From Xenopus tropicalis (Eukaryota > Chordata > Amphibia > Anura > Pipidae), in contig NC_030678.2 of the NCBI RefSeq assembly GCF_000004195.4, forward strand, positions 129,671,104 to 129,735,103: a stretch of 64,000 bases of DNA. The letters are read 5' to 3'. Below, piece by piece: positions 23,930-35,459 of the stretch; the stretch's first letter is position 1; each line of letters opens with the position of its first letter. The notes below the pieces were generated by a model. That model made no database searches. It worked only from the letters and a program-made list of their open reading frames with translations, and was not told the origin of the DNA. A program made the position numbers and the translations under genes.

Positions 23930-24560
23930 GCCTGAAAAACCACTTACATTGCTTCAAATGAAAATTCCATTCATCTAATCTAAAGGGGGGCCTCTGGTAC
24001 GCTGATCCTTTTTAGGGGATTATAATCCCCTCTAATGTACTTGTACAGAGTAATCATGTCCCCTCGCAAGCGCCTTTTTTCAGAGAAAACAACCTCAACC
24101 TCGACAGTCTCACCTCATAGTTTAAATCTTCCATCCCCTTAACCAGTTTAGTTGCAGTCTCTGCACTCTCTCCAGCTCATTAATATCCTTCTTAAGGACT
24201 GGAGCCCAAAACTGCACTGCATACTCAAGGTGAGGCCTTACCAGGGACCTATAAAGGGGCAAAATTATGTTTTCATCCCTTGAGTTAATGCCGTATTTTT
24301 ATACAAGACAGCACTTTATTTGCTGTAGTAGCCACAGAATGACACTGCCTGGAATTAAACATCTTGTTATCTACAAAAAAACCCAGATCCTTCTCCATTA
24401 AGGATACCCCCAACACACTACTATTAGTGCATAACTTTGCACATTTCAACATTAAACCTCATTTTCCATTTTGCTGCCCAGTTTCCCAGTTTTGTCAAAA
24501 CCCTCTGAAAAGTGGCAGCATCCTGCATCAAAGTTATAGACACAGGTCTGACAACTCTGT
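23930..24560 (-). mobile_element. CR1 LINE ORF2 fragment
   Basis: The minus strand is close to the C-terminal half of CR1 ORF2 at 56.4-57.3 kb: CTCCAGCTCATTAATATCC, GGAGCCCAAAACTGCACTG, CCTTACCAGGGACCTATAAA and ACATTAAACCTCATTTTCC occur in the same order. It is frameshifted and lacks the RT catalytic blocks and the 3' terminus, so both ends are truncated. Confidence 0.85.
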
Positions 24561-26236
24561 TAAAAAGTTCTTGGCACTGAGGTTTTTGGTTTCTATCACA
24601 TGGATAAAAAAACAGAAGAAAAATGAAAGTCAATGTATAAAATAAAAAGTACAGAACTAATGGAAGCTTCTCCATGGACTTTCTATCTTTCTACAGGGAA
24701 GCAGAAGGGATACAGACTGTAAAAGAAAAGGTAGTCCTTATGCTGGGCTCTATAAAGTGCCACATACAGTAGTCTGGCTTCTATGAGCCAGAGGAAATGC
24801 TTTAATACAACCAAGAACTGTGCAATTTGGTCAACAATCTATATGTCTGACTGTGTCCTTAAGGAGAGAGAGAAGAAAATATGTATTCCAATCTACATAA
24901 AAGCAAGATAGAACAGAGAGATAAGAGAGGGACAAAGGCACTAATTTGGGGATCAAGTACAGTCATATAACATCATGGCAAATAATCACAGTACTTTTGT
25001 GACTGTTTTCCATGCACTTTCAAGCCATGAGGAAAAAACCTTGATTATCTGCAAGCCAAAATGCAGATGACTTCTTTATCATCTCCCAGTAGGTTTGAGT
25101 TGATGTGATTAAAGTTTTCTTTTGTGTAATTTGAACACAATCTCAAGCACAAAAACAAAAATGACACAGGTGTAATCATTCAAAAATGATCTTGCAAAAC
25201 AAAAGTATGTGGTAGGATGTAAAGGGTAAAAAAAAACCCTAAATCATGCAGAGATCTAGATCTAAAAAGACAATTTCATTTCTACTAGCAAAATCCAAAA
25301 TTTGAATACTTCCGAAGATTTACCAAGCAATAACATTTGAATGAATCATTGCCCACTCATGAATCCCCTCGTTCATTCTACTGCTATGGAAAGCCAAATC
25401 TCTTAAAACACATCTTATTTTGCTATGAAATATGAATTTGTATCACGAGGACAGATCTAATTTAACATTAAACTACATACCGTTATTGCACTGTCTAGGT
25501 CTACAGCTTAGGCTAATGTTTCTCAAGACCTCACATTTCTGTAACGGGAAAAAAAGGTAATTTCTCCTTCAAACGAATGGTCCAGTCACACACTGCTCAG
25601 CATATAGATGAGATTTATTCCATTAAGTGAAAATTATTAGAAATAAAGAGAATGCTTAAGATTAAAAATGCATACTGCTCAACCTGTGCAACAGGCTACA
25701 ATAACTACAAAAAGTGAGTACATCTAACAAACTCGAAATAAAATGCAAATGATAAAAATGTAAAAAGCTTGTAAAATAACCCAGTAATGATTCTGTAAGT
25801 TGTCTCCTGTACTATTACACTATATGTTTTGACATTTTCTAAACAAAGGATAAGGCTACAACAATTACTATTTCAATAATTAAACAGTTAACACAAGAAA
25901 GCATTACAAAAGGGCTATACGCAGGGTTGTGCTTGATACAGGAATCACATTTCAGGGGCATGTTGCTTCAGGACTTCTGAATAATTTACTACAGCAAAGC
26001 ATCTGAATTAGGCCATTTTATATTTGGGTTTTCTTTTGTGCATTGCTTCTTATTCAAGATGTGCAAATTAGCATGTAGACACAAGTGCTTGGATGAAATT
26101 ACAGCAGGTGGCACCTTCCATTCTATGGTAATACACAATAAAACAACTATTAGGGTGAAAGTCAGAATAAATACACTCCCACTTGGAGTGGTTAGAGACT
26201 ATATTATAAAACAGATAGCAACAAAGTTAAGCTCAA
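24561..26236. other. No recognised feature
   Basis: A+T-rich stretch; no termini, motifs or coding signal that I can support. Confidence 0.45.
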
Positions 26237-26527
26237 TAGATAGGCAGACAGACAGACAGACAAACAGAAAGAAATATAGATGATAGATAGATGGATAGAT
26301 GATAGATAGATAGATAGATGATAGATAGATAGATGATAGATAGATGATAGATAGATAGATGATAGATAGATAGATGATAGATGATAGATAGATAGATAGA
26401 TAATGATAGTAGATGGATTACGATGATAGATAGATAGATAGATGATAGATAGATAGATGATAGATAGATGATAGATAGATAGATGATAGATTGATAGATG
26501 ATAGATGATAGATAGATAGATAGATAG
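26237..26527. repeat. GATA/GATG/GACA compound microsatellite
   Basis: About 290 bp of GATA units interspersed with GATG, beginning with GACA repeats. It abuts a hAT element at 26528. Long minus-strand ORFs here are low-complexity artefacts. Confidence 0.95.
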
Positions 26528-26834
26528 CAGGGCCGGATTTGTTGGCCGGGCGCCCCGAGGCAGCCCCCTCTCTGTCGCGCCCCCCTGCGCATGCGCGAAT
26601 GGCGAACACCCCCTGCGAATGCGCGAACGGCGAACTCCCCCCGCGCATGCGCAAACTCGCGATTGCGCATGCGCGGCCCTTTTAAATCGCATACGGAGCA
26701 GTGGGGGAGAGGTCCCCATTGCTCCGTATGCGCAATAAACTTTAATATTTTGGTGCGGCGGGGCAGCATGCCGCCCCCCAATTTTTGCCGCCCTAGGCCC
26801 GGGCCTTTGTGGCCTTTCCACAAATCCGGGCCTG
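26528..26834. mobile_element. CpG-rich hAT MITE
   Basis: The ends CAGGGCCGGATTTGT and ACAAATCCGGGCCTG are perfect TIRs; CAGGG-type ends are typical of hAT. The interior is very CpG-rich with four GCGCATGCGC-like words. An internal pair (CGCATACGGAGCA and TGCTCCGTATGCG) is also inverted. The left flank is microsatellite, so an 8-bp duplication cannot be judged. Confidence 0.75.
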
Positions 26835-27230
26835 TCCACCAGGTCCTAGAGGACAAACAGCCGGGACAGCCAGTGGAACCTATACCAATCCCAAATCCTG
26901 TGCCTGGTGTACCGGTTGCAGGAAGGTTCTACAGCAGCACATGAACAGCCTACTGATACTAGCTAAGTGACGTTCCAAACCATTTTCAAGAGGAAGCAGA
27001 GGGGTTCCCACTGCCACTGGAGATGAGATTGCAGAGCCAGGAGAAGGAGTTGGCAGTGATGATGCCAGAGAGGGAGCAGCAACAGAAGAGGTGCCATTGC
27101 CGGTGACGGAAAGGACTGACATGTTGGAGGACGAGCAGGCTGAAGGGCGTTACCCAGTGCGGGCAACCCACAACCAGCTGTCCACAAGATTAACAGAATA
27201 TGAACTGTCAGGTTGATTAATACAGGTTAA
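26835..27230 (+). pseudogene. Coding-like block of unknown origin
   Basis: One frame reads VPTATGDEIAEPGEGVGSD and then, after about 30 residues, ERTDMLEDEQAEGRYPVRA before a stop near 27212. An upstream frame reads QPVEPIPIPNPVPGVPVAG. The Pro/Glu-rich composition and RYPVR word are reminiscent of the C-terminal tail of some LTR-retroelement polyproteins. I do not recognise a family, and the frames are not continuous. Confidence 0.25.
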
Positions 27231-27305
27231 TGGTGTTGTTTTATTCCACAGCAAGTCATTGTACCTGAGTGGACCGGCTGGTTACTCAGAAGACGATGTT
27301 TAGTT

Positions 27306-27490
27306 TAGTGGTTCTCAACCTTCTTAATGCCGCGACCCTTTAATACAGTTCCTCATGTGGTGGTGACCCCCAACCATAAAATTATTACTAAGACCATTGG
27401 AAATGTGTGTTTTCCAATGGTCTTAGGTAACCCCTGTGAAAGAGTCTTCAACCCCCAAAGGGGTCCCAACCCACAGGTTGAGAACCGCTG
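27306..27490. mobile_element. SPIN-type hAT non-autonomous element
   Basis: The termini TAGTGGTTCTCAACC and GGTTGAGAACCGCTG form the hAT TIR. The interior words GCCGCGACCC, ACAGTTCCTCATGT and GTGACCCCCAACCATAAAA match what I recall of the SPIN (Space Invader) consensus. Flanks GTTTAGTT (27298-27305) and GTTTAAAA (27491-27498) are a partly decayed 8-bp duplication. Between the ends the usual interior is replaced by a palindrome (CTAAGACCATTGGAAA, 27388-27403, with its exact complement at 27411-27426). Confidence 0.8.
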
Positions 27491-28894
27491 GTTTAAAATG
27501 TGTTTCAGGTAGATGTGCAAAAGTCAAAATAACTAAGTGTGTACAGGAGGTGAATGGACTGAATGCTGGAGAAAATGGGAAGAAAAAATAAATTGTTTTG
27601 CTTACAGATAGATACGGTAAAGTTCTAGTATTAAGATTAGGGCAGACTGCGAAGATGATGAAAACTATTGTGATGTATTAGACTAGGATGTGAAATACCT
27701 TTTTGACGATGATGATGAAGAAAAGTAAAGTGATGACTAAAGAGAAGTTAGATGGTAGAAATATCTGATATAAGAAGTGTATTATGGATAATGCAGGGAT
27801 AATAAGAGGTGAATGTGGTTCTACATACAAAGTGTGATTTATGAGTGATACCTTGTTGTGAACTTTATATGCAGCCCTCCAGCAGCTGATGATTGTGAGC
27901 AACCTTTTAAAATATCATGAGCTGTAACAACATTACCAAAGCCCTGTACATTTAGGTTCTAAGTGTTATTTAGCTAATGAAAACTTGTCATACACAGCAG
28001 ACACATGAATAAAGATACAAGTCTGATCTCTATGCAAATAGAATTATATATTATTAGGCCTGCCAATCTAAGGAAAAATTCTCTGGTGCGGAAAAAACCC
28101 CACTAAATTGCATGCAGTTCAACACAGAATGAATTATTCCATCCTCAAAAGAAGGTTACAAGGCTTCATAATGAGGCTCTCTTTCTGTTCCTCAACTGGA
28201 ACTCCAATCCAGGTGTTTGACTTGAAATTATATTTCAGCAACAGTTAAACAACCACAAGTTCCAGATTCTGGAACCCAATGCAGACCAGCAGTTCACTGC
28301 AGGAAATAAGACTCTTACCATTGCCACCAATACTGAAAAGGAAATAGATCCTGTACATTGCATTAAATCCAGACATTTACCTACATGGACATGTATGTGG
28401 ACAGATCCCATGTTACAGAACAACACAACTGTTCTTTTCAACCATGTAATGCAGCATCATGTAATAGATGTAATGTTCTAATCCAGAAAACAAAATAATG
28501 AATAAGGGAAACAATTACAATTGCCCACCATAGCAGCCCCAATAATAGATCCACAGCACAGATTATCATCCTACCTGCAGTGCCTGCAATGATTCCACCA
28601 CTCTTTCCCACTGAAAGTTTCAGCAGTAGATTATCAGAAGCCTTCAGTAACGGATCATCAGCACAAATGGTCTCTCTCAGCTGGACTGCAAGTACATCCA
28701 ATTCACTGGTTGCCACCAAATATTACTTGTGATGGACCTTTCTACTTTATAAGGACAGTTGTGGTGCAGTTGTGGTGGGCCTTTCTAGCCTAGTCTTGAA
28801 CCAGACTTGTCTTTTCCATATTTCTTTGTGAAATTCTTCACAAATGAATATCAGAAATGTTATAAATGGAAAATATGTGTTGTTTGAGACAAGA
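27491..28894. other. No recognised feature
   Basis: Two minus-strand ORFs (28235-28441, 28438-28719) have hydrophobic segments but no recognisable family, splice context or neighbours; chance is likely. Confidence 0.35.
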
Positions 28895-28950
28895 TATTCC
28901 TTATTGATGTAAAGTAATATTTATATATTACTTTACATCAATAAGGAATA
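28895..28950. repeat. Perfect 26-bp hairpin
   Basis: The arms 28895-28920 and 28925-28950 are exact reverse complements around a 4-nt TTAT loop. Confidence 0.95.
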
Positions 28951-30395
28951 AAGCAAAATTGCAATACAGACAGTAAAAACATGTTTACAATGAATAACTA
29001 CATGAGGTCAAATGTGAAACCGAATTCTGTGGAATTATTTTATTATTATATTTTGATAGTGCGATCATTTCTCACATTCCTACTGAAGGTAGCCTTGTGA
29101 AAATTAACTCTATAGTCATCATTTGCATTTATATATGTGGTGCTTTGTTTTGACCAATATACTGCTTGGGCTTGTTCCTAAGTGAATATATGTGATATAC
29201 TTAGCAGTATGAGGTTTTCTTATCAGAAGCCACACCCTACATATTAAAATTAAAACAGTTTAGCAAAAAGAGAAGAGAGTTTATGTGTAATACACACTGC
29301 CTAACTGTGTATTACCCATGTGTTATTGTGTATTACCAGTGTATTATTAATTATGTACTCCCTTTACTAATTATACAATTCTAACAATCAGTTCTGACTA
29401 CTTTCTTATTGTTGTGATGCAGAATAAATATATAACCACCAGGAAGTTCCTTTATTATAAAACTCATTTCTTTGGCACACTCTGTGTTTGTGGAGGGGTA
29501 AAGCTTTACATGCACTACTACTGTGACACCGTACTGATGCAGCTCCAATCAATAAATCTGCCTTTTGTCCTGACCTGCCTGTCTCTCTCAAGATAAATCA
29601 TTTTCTATGACATAACAATAAAATCCAGCCTCAGAATTTCTCCAGTTGCTGAGCAATCTTGATGGTCAAATTATAAAACATTCTAATGGAAGGTGACAGG
29701 TTAGAAGATTTGACAATCCATTTTGATAAAATCATGTAGGACGGTGGAACTTAGATTGGATGTGCCCTCACAAAAGAGTCTAACCATCTCCAGTTCCTGA
29801 ATGGTTTGTGTTTAATGGCCCAAACCTAAGTACCTAAGTAATCTAAACTAATTTGAAAGGGTATCAATAAGTACAGTAGCACATAGAATAAAACACTGCA
29901 GTATCAACCACTTCCTTTTGCAGACAATGTTCTCTAAAGCCAATTATGGTAAATTTTGGATCTCGTAATAATGCGCAAGAAAGGTACTTGATTTAATGGA
30001 CATAAATCACATAGTGGATATACCAAAAAGACAGGCACACTTAGATACAGTCTGATAAAGTCTCTTTATTTAATTAAATACTTAGACTGATTGCATTATG
30101 CTTCATTTCATTTAAATTTCCGGTTGACTGCCCTACCCTAAAGGTCTGAAGTTTTTTAGATATGGGGATTAGAGGCGTATCATGTTTGAATTCCACCGGT
30201 GGATAAGGGGACATAAATCTGACCCAAAAGATGGCAGAATATAGAATAGCAGGTCAACTTCCATATACAAGTTCTGTATTACAGTTTAAAGGCTTCCTTT
30301 TTTGTAATGATTTTTGTTTAAAGTCTTCCAGTGTGTATCTTAATAACTCTCTGTTAGACAATCCATATAGGCAATAGGCTAGGACTGCATTGACA
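28951..30395. other. No recognised feature; small GTGTATTAC-rich cluster
   Basis: The only local pattern is repeated GTGTATTAC-like words at 29285-29345. Confidence 0.4.
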
Positions 30396-30700
30396 TGTGT
30401 GGAGCAGGGAGCACAGAAGGGAGCAGGGGCTAGGCAGACCTGGGGCAGGTAGATGGCATGGGGGTCAGGGCAGGTGAGGCCAAGATACACCTGGATAACT
30501 TTGGACCCAGGCTGGCATCTCCATGGGCAATAAGTAATGACATAATGAAACTGATATAAAAGGGCCTATCTAACTTGATGGGAATTCAGTCTCTGTGTTG
30601 TTTCAAGAAACTTGAGATTTTTAAGCGAGGTCTTATTAGGCACACATTTTTAATGGCAAGGAATTTCTTATGTAATACATTTTTACAGAATAAATGAATT
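30396..30700 (+). promoter_or_regulatory. TATA/Inr module, possible LTR remnant
   Basis: TATAAAAG (30555-30562) is followed at promoter spacing by TTCAGTCT (A at 30588). A poly(A) signal AATAAA lies about 100 bp later (about 30688), and a G-rich block precedes. This order resembles an LTR U3-R-U5, but no TG/CA ends with duplication were found. Confidence 0.3.
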
Positions 30701-30834
30701 AGGAAGACATAGGAAGGAACAAGAATGAATAAGCTCTTTTACCCCTTGTCTTTCAGAGAGGGCTGCAACAACTGTTGCATCAGAAGTACCCACTGCGGGT
30801 AGAAAGGGTCACTGGGGATCAGGTGAACTAATAT
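30701..30834. other. No recognised feature
   Basis: Short link between the promoter-like module and a CR1 fragment. Confidence 0.3.
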
Positions 30835-30884
30835 TTGACAGATGTAAAAAGAGAATTGAGTTTCTCAAAACAAGCATGTTTTTT

Positions 30885-31476
30885 TTATAGGTCCCTGGTA
30901 AGGCCTCACCTTGAGTATGCAGTGCAGTTTTGGGCTCCAGTCCTTAAGAAGGATATTAATGAGCTGGAGAGAGTGCAGAGACGTGCAACTAAACTGGTTA
31001 AGGGGATGGAAGATTTAAACTATGAGGTGAGACTGTCGAGGTTGGGGTTGTTTTCTCTGGAAAAGAGGCGCTTGCGAGGGGACATGATTACTTTGTACAA
31101 GTACATTAGAGGGGATTTTTTCCCATAAAAACAATCAACACACCAGAGGCCACCCCTTTAGATTAGAGGAACGGAGCTTCCATTTGAAGCAGCGTAGGTG
31201 GTTTTTCACGGTGAGGGCAGTGCGGTTGTAGAATGCCCTTCCTACAGATGTGGTAATGGCAGATTCTGTTAATGCCTTAAAGAGGGGCCTGGATGAGTTC
31301 TTGAACAAGCAGAATATCCAAAGCTATTGTGATACTAATATCTACAGTTAGTATTAGTGGTTGTATATATAGTTTATGTATGTGTTGGTATAGATAGGTA
31401 AGTATAGGTTGTGTGTGCTGGGTTTACTTGGATGGGTTGAACTTGATGGTCTTTTTTCAACCCTATGTAACTATGT
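30885..31476 (+). pseudogene. CR1 LINE 3' fragment with ORF2 C-terminus
   Basis: The plus strand encodes the CR1 ORF2 C-terminal domain: [18 protein letters not shown], then [17 protein letters not shown] and [20 protein letters not shown], in frame to about 31126. A deletion in the ORF after RGD removes residues found in other copies, and the rest is read in another frame. The 3' UTR ends with the CR1 signature TTTTTTCAACCC then TATGTAACTATG near 31476. It is 5'-truncated, lacking RT and endonuclease. The apparent upstream start at 30835 lies in flanking sequence. Confidence 0.88.
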
Positions 31477-31649
31477 GCTTCAAGAGTTCCTATGTGGATC
31501 AAATGAGCAATCTGTACTACAGTAGTGGAAAGCCTACATATTAACCTTCTATAATAGATAATAAATCCTATACATTTTGAACTTCACAGACATTATGGCT
31601 GCAGCCATTGGAGCATAGCCTTAACTTTCTCCAAATTCATCCCAATGCC

Positions 31650-31890
31650 CCCTGGGTATACAAATAAATCATAAGGGCTGAGGAGGGTGCCTCAGACAAA
31701 TGCAAATAAACACAAGGAATTTTGGGAACTAGTCCCAATAAGCACCGAGAAAATCCCATTTACATGGGTTTATCCTATAGGCTAAAGAATAGCCAGGATA
31801 ATAGCTGATCAGATTCTCAGCTACAGACCAGTTTTGCCCTTCTTGGGGCTCATCAGTGCAGTGCAGGGTTTTCTGATCAGCTTAGGTAGA
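31650..31890 (-). mobile_element. Retrozyme-like monomer, second copy
   Basis: About one unit of the 22.4-kb element: it shares AAATAAACACAAGGAATT, TTTACATGGGTTTATCC, TATAGGCTAAAG, GCAGGGTTTTCTGATCAGC and the link sequence AAATCATAAGGGCTGAGGAG (compare AAATCATTAGGGTTGAGGAG at 22692). Boundaries are approximate and no clear target duplication is seen. Confidence 0.65.
31804..31882 (-). ncRNA. Hammerhead ribozyme core with one core substitution
   Basis: Minus strand: CTGATGA (31856-31850); stem II GCCC (31849-31846) with GGGC (31839-31836); then AAAAC where GAAAC is expected, so G12 is replaced by A. Minimal stem III is AC/GT with a TG link, the triplet is GTC, and the predicted cut lies between 31826 and 31825. 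Stem I has five contiguous pairs including one G-U. The outer helix CTGATCAG is fully complementary (31804-31812 with 31873-31882). The G12 change would be expected to abolish activity. Confidence 0.7.
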
Positions 31891-33489
31891 GCCACATGTG
31901 TGGGTGATATTAGATATTTCTGATTTCTACTTTTCCAATATAAAGAAATGTGGTTTAAGGCTTTGATAAATTAAAGACTGTGCTAACCAAGTTAAAGTTA
32001 TCAGAAGAAAACAGAGAATCAACTAAGTATACAATTACAAGTGAGCTAATAGGTCTAAAATAAAAACTGGAAGGCAGCTGGTTTGTTCCGTAGGTCAACC
32101 AGCATTACAGGGTATTTAATATCACTCTAATGAGTTTTAAATATCATTTTGCACCCATTCTCCTGACGTACACAAAGCAAGGTACAAGCCTGCAAACTTT
32201 CAATTTAGGAAACACTCAGGCAGGTCTAAGGTGATCCATATGGTCCCATTTTTCTTCTTCACAAACAAGGCAGGTGGTACTGCCACAGAAGAAGGTGCAA
32301 ATACAAACAAGAAGCAATGTAAACAAGTAAACATTCTCCTTAGTGCACTGCATAAACTGCCTGGCTATATGAATAAAGAATAATGATATACATGCCATTG
32401 CTTAATGTTGTGTCCCATCCCTGCAGCAGATTTCTGTTCAATTGTTAGAGAACCATTTGAAACAGAACTAAGCACAAATGCTCATTACCCCAGGTGACTC
32501 TTCCAGGACACAGTTCCAAGTAAACTACATTACAGATCTGTATGCATTGACAGTTGGATTTGTTGGCAGAATTACACTGGCTGGTCTGTAAAAAACAGAC
32601 CTTATGCTGACCTAGCTGGTACATTTTATTGTAGAAAAAATGCTCACTGATGTTTTCTGTTTTACTTGTATTGATTTTGCAAAGCTGAAATAATAACAGA
32701 AAATAAATATGGACTATACTGAAAAGTATCTTGCTCTACAGTCTCAGTACTGCAGTACTGCATAGGCATCACAGGCTCGGCTAGTGATTGATTTCTTTCT
32801 TAATTACCAGGTTTAGGCCAGGATGATAGATCAGCACGTTGTTGCAGTCTCTCTAAATGTTCTCGTTTATAGATTTCTGGGGCTGAAAGTTAAACCCGGT
32901 GAGAATTTAACTCACGATGAGTGTGCAAATAGTTTGCTGATCTCTGACAAAACCTATTTAGGAGCATAAGTGTCACATAATAGCAAGGTGGAGGAGAGCT
33001 AGATAAACCTCTCAAGCACAAAGAAATTCACCCTTACCTCAGCAATACTGAAGCTTTCAGGATATGAAGAAATGGATTGAGACAATGAAGCATAACAAAT
33101 ATGAAAAACAGAGGCAGTTTTAAAATGAGACAAAGCAGTATAACAGCCTCCTCTCTGACAATGTAAACTATTTCAGTACGATTATTTTGCCTACTTCTAG
33201 TTCATCAGTGTGACTATTTTCCTGCACCTCTGCAGACTATAATAACCCAGTAATTGCCTGCTAGCAATTGGTCCCTACTGGCTACTACATATACCTTAAT
33301 GTATTTGAGCTGTTATCCAAAATATTTATGACATTTAGGATGTGTCTGAACTGCACTGCAGTCTTATTGGCATTCAAGGACAATGCTGGGCACATGGTAT
33401 GGAAAAAAAATAGATCTGTTCTCACAGTCAAAAACATTACAAGTAGGCAGGGCTACCCATCAACTAAACATATCTAGTAAGAATGTTGT
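31891..33489. other. No recognised feature
   Basis: A+T-rich; no element or exon supported. Confidence 0.4.
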
Positions 33490-34050
33490 CCCCTGTCATG
33501 TTCCTCACACCCCTCACCGGGGTCCCGCCGCACCACCCTAACCCCCACAGGGGCCACCCACCCAACAGCCTCCCCTGAGCGCAAAACTTACTTTCAACGC
33601 ATCAGGTGAGGGACACCCAGTGGGACCTGGAGGCCCAGATCCGATCCCTGTCGCCACTCCCCTGGCTGCCCACTGGGTTTTTTCCCAGTCTGACCCTGGG
33701 GAAACCTACTCTGGGCAATAGTACACCTAGGAGATGAATCCCTATATGATCCTTGTCGGGGTCAGAGCTGCTCACTAGCTAGCCCTAACTATCTGTCTCA
33801 CCTAGTGTGAACTATAACAGAACTCGCCTGACCTGTCTGGGCCTACCTTGCATACAGGTTCCACTTTCTCTCTACATGGCTGCTAAGATTTTTATATAAC
33901 ACATTGCCTCCTAATGGCCAAACTATAGAACTGCAAAAGTCATGGTATGACCCAGGGAAAGGGACTCACTTCCTATATATACTGAGCTATCTAAATAACT
34001 AAGGGACTGCCAGTGAGAAAGGGGCATAATTTACCAGTCCCGTACATCTG
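33490..34050. other. G+C-rich block, possible old LTR
   Basis: A sharp compositional change: C-rich 33490-33720, then TATA-like words on the minus strand near 33893 (TATATAAAA) and 33976. Termini and target duplication could not be established. Confidence 0.25.
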
Positions 34051-34773
34051 TTTGAATTTTGTGGACACAGCCTTATTGCACCCCTGCCTCATGGTGGTAA
34101 GCACAACTTTGCCTATTTTTCTATGAAAACTAAAACACTAAAACACTGCTTTGCTCTCTTTCCCACTGACCAAGCTAGTGATCATACAGCAACTAATGCT
34201 CTCTGCTGCTTTTGCCGTCAATGAAATGGAAATCATAATAATCATGAACTGTGCATTTCCCTAGTTGCAAAATAATATTGTTTTAATGTTACTATTCCTT
34301 TTCTAATTTTGCTGGTGATTATGAGCTGTGTTGCAGCTTTTAACTTTCCATTATTCTGCATAGTCCTTTGTGTAACCATGTCGCCCGCAATACATGAAGC
34401 ACAATTACAGATATCCTAATCACCTTCCCTGTGAGGCTTAATGGAATCATTACTAGGTCTTTCATTTCAATTTCCTACCTAGTACTGTACAAATACAGCT
34501 CAAATGGTTTTAAAAGATCAGTAATTCATTTCATTAATACTTTTATGCAGTATGTACTATTGTATTAAATGTGGGGAACAAAATTAAGAACCAACTGTGA
34601 GTACTTCACGGGTATATTTATTATAGTGTGAAAGCCAACACCCAAGACAGCATCCAATCTGCAATAAAATTTGAACAATTACCTAAAAGTTAAAAAACAA
34701 AAGCAAAGATCTGATTGGTTGCTATTAGCTTACACATTATAAAATGCCCCTAAGTGTACAGATATAGTTAAAG
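34051..34773. other. No recognised feature
   Basis: Nothing supported. Confidence 0.4.
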
Positions 34774-34850
34774 GGCAACCCTTTTGAAATTAAAAAATAA
34801 CAAAAGTGGTATATACAACTTTCGTTATTTTTTATTTCAAAAGGGTTGCC
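34774..34850. repeat. Near-perfect hairpin (mini-foldback)
   Basis: 34774-34801 and 34824-34850 are complementary with one indel (GGCAACCCTTTTGAAAT at the left end and its complement at the right). The 22-nt centre is itself nearly palindromic (AAAGT..ACTTT). The left flank has TTAA. Confidence 0.9.
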
Positions 34851-34889
34851 ATGTAACATTTTTGGTCACTTATGGATACTTGTACCCAG

Positions 34890-35221
34890 TACAGGTATGG
34901 GATCCCTTATCCCGAAACCCATTATCCAAAAAGTTCTGAATTACGGAAAGGCCATCTCTCATAGACTCAATTATAAGCAAATAATTCTAATTTTTAAAAA
35001 TGATTTCCTTTTTCTCTGTAATAATAAAACAGAACCTTGTACTTGATCCCAACTAAGATATAATTAATCCTTATTGGAGGCAAAACAAGCCTATTGGGTT
35101 TATTCAATATTTAAAAGATTTTTAGCAGACTTGAGTTATGGAGATCCAAATTACGGAAAGATCCCTTACCTGGGAAAACCCCAGGTCCCGAGCATTATGG
35201 ATAATAGGTCCCATACCTGTA
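34890..35221. mobile_element. TACAGGT-ended MITE, full copy 2
   Basis: The ends TACAGGTATGGGATCCC and GGTCCCATACCTGTA are a TIR. The interior is collinear with 2517-2853. Confidence 0.85.
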
Positions 35222-35459
35222 TTGCATTTTAGATGCAGTCTATAAAGCATTGGATTTGGAAATCCAAATCTTGAAAAATCTTGAAAAAAGTAAGTAAAGG
35301 GCCCCCTTAGGGACCCATTCATTAACGCATGAATTTTGGATTGTTAAAAGCACAACTGGAAAAATTTCATAGTAACCACAATAATTTCTGATGTGCCTAA
35401 ATTGCTCAAAGATTGGTGTTGTGGTGGTATGAAATTATCATTGTTGCGATCTGAAAGTT

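Noticed and set aside
26204..26856. Two long minus-strand ORFs (211 and 207 codons) as genes
   Set aside because: They are translations of the GATA microsatellite and the hAT MITE; the protein is repetitive SIYLSSI-type sequence.
28235..28719. Minus-strand ORFs with hydrophobic segments as a membrane-protein exon
   Set aside because: No recognisable domain, no splice context, two different frames; chance is sufficient.
30835..30884. Native N-terminus for the 97-codon CR1 ORF
   Set aside because: Similarity to CR1 starts only at SLVRPHLEY; the preceding codons are flanking DNA.
33200..33210. TTCATCAG word as the start of a minus-strand hammerhead core
   Set aside because: No GAAAC within reach and no stem II.
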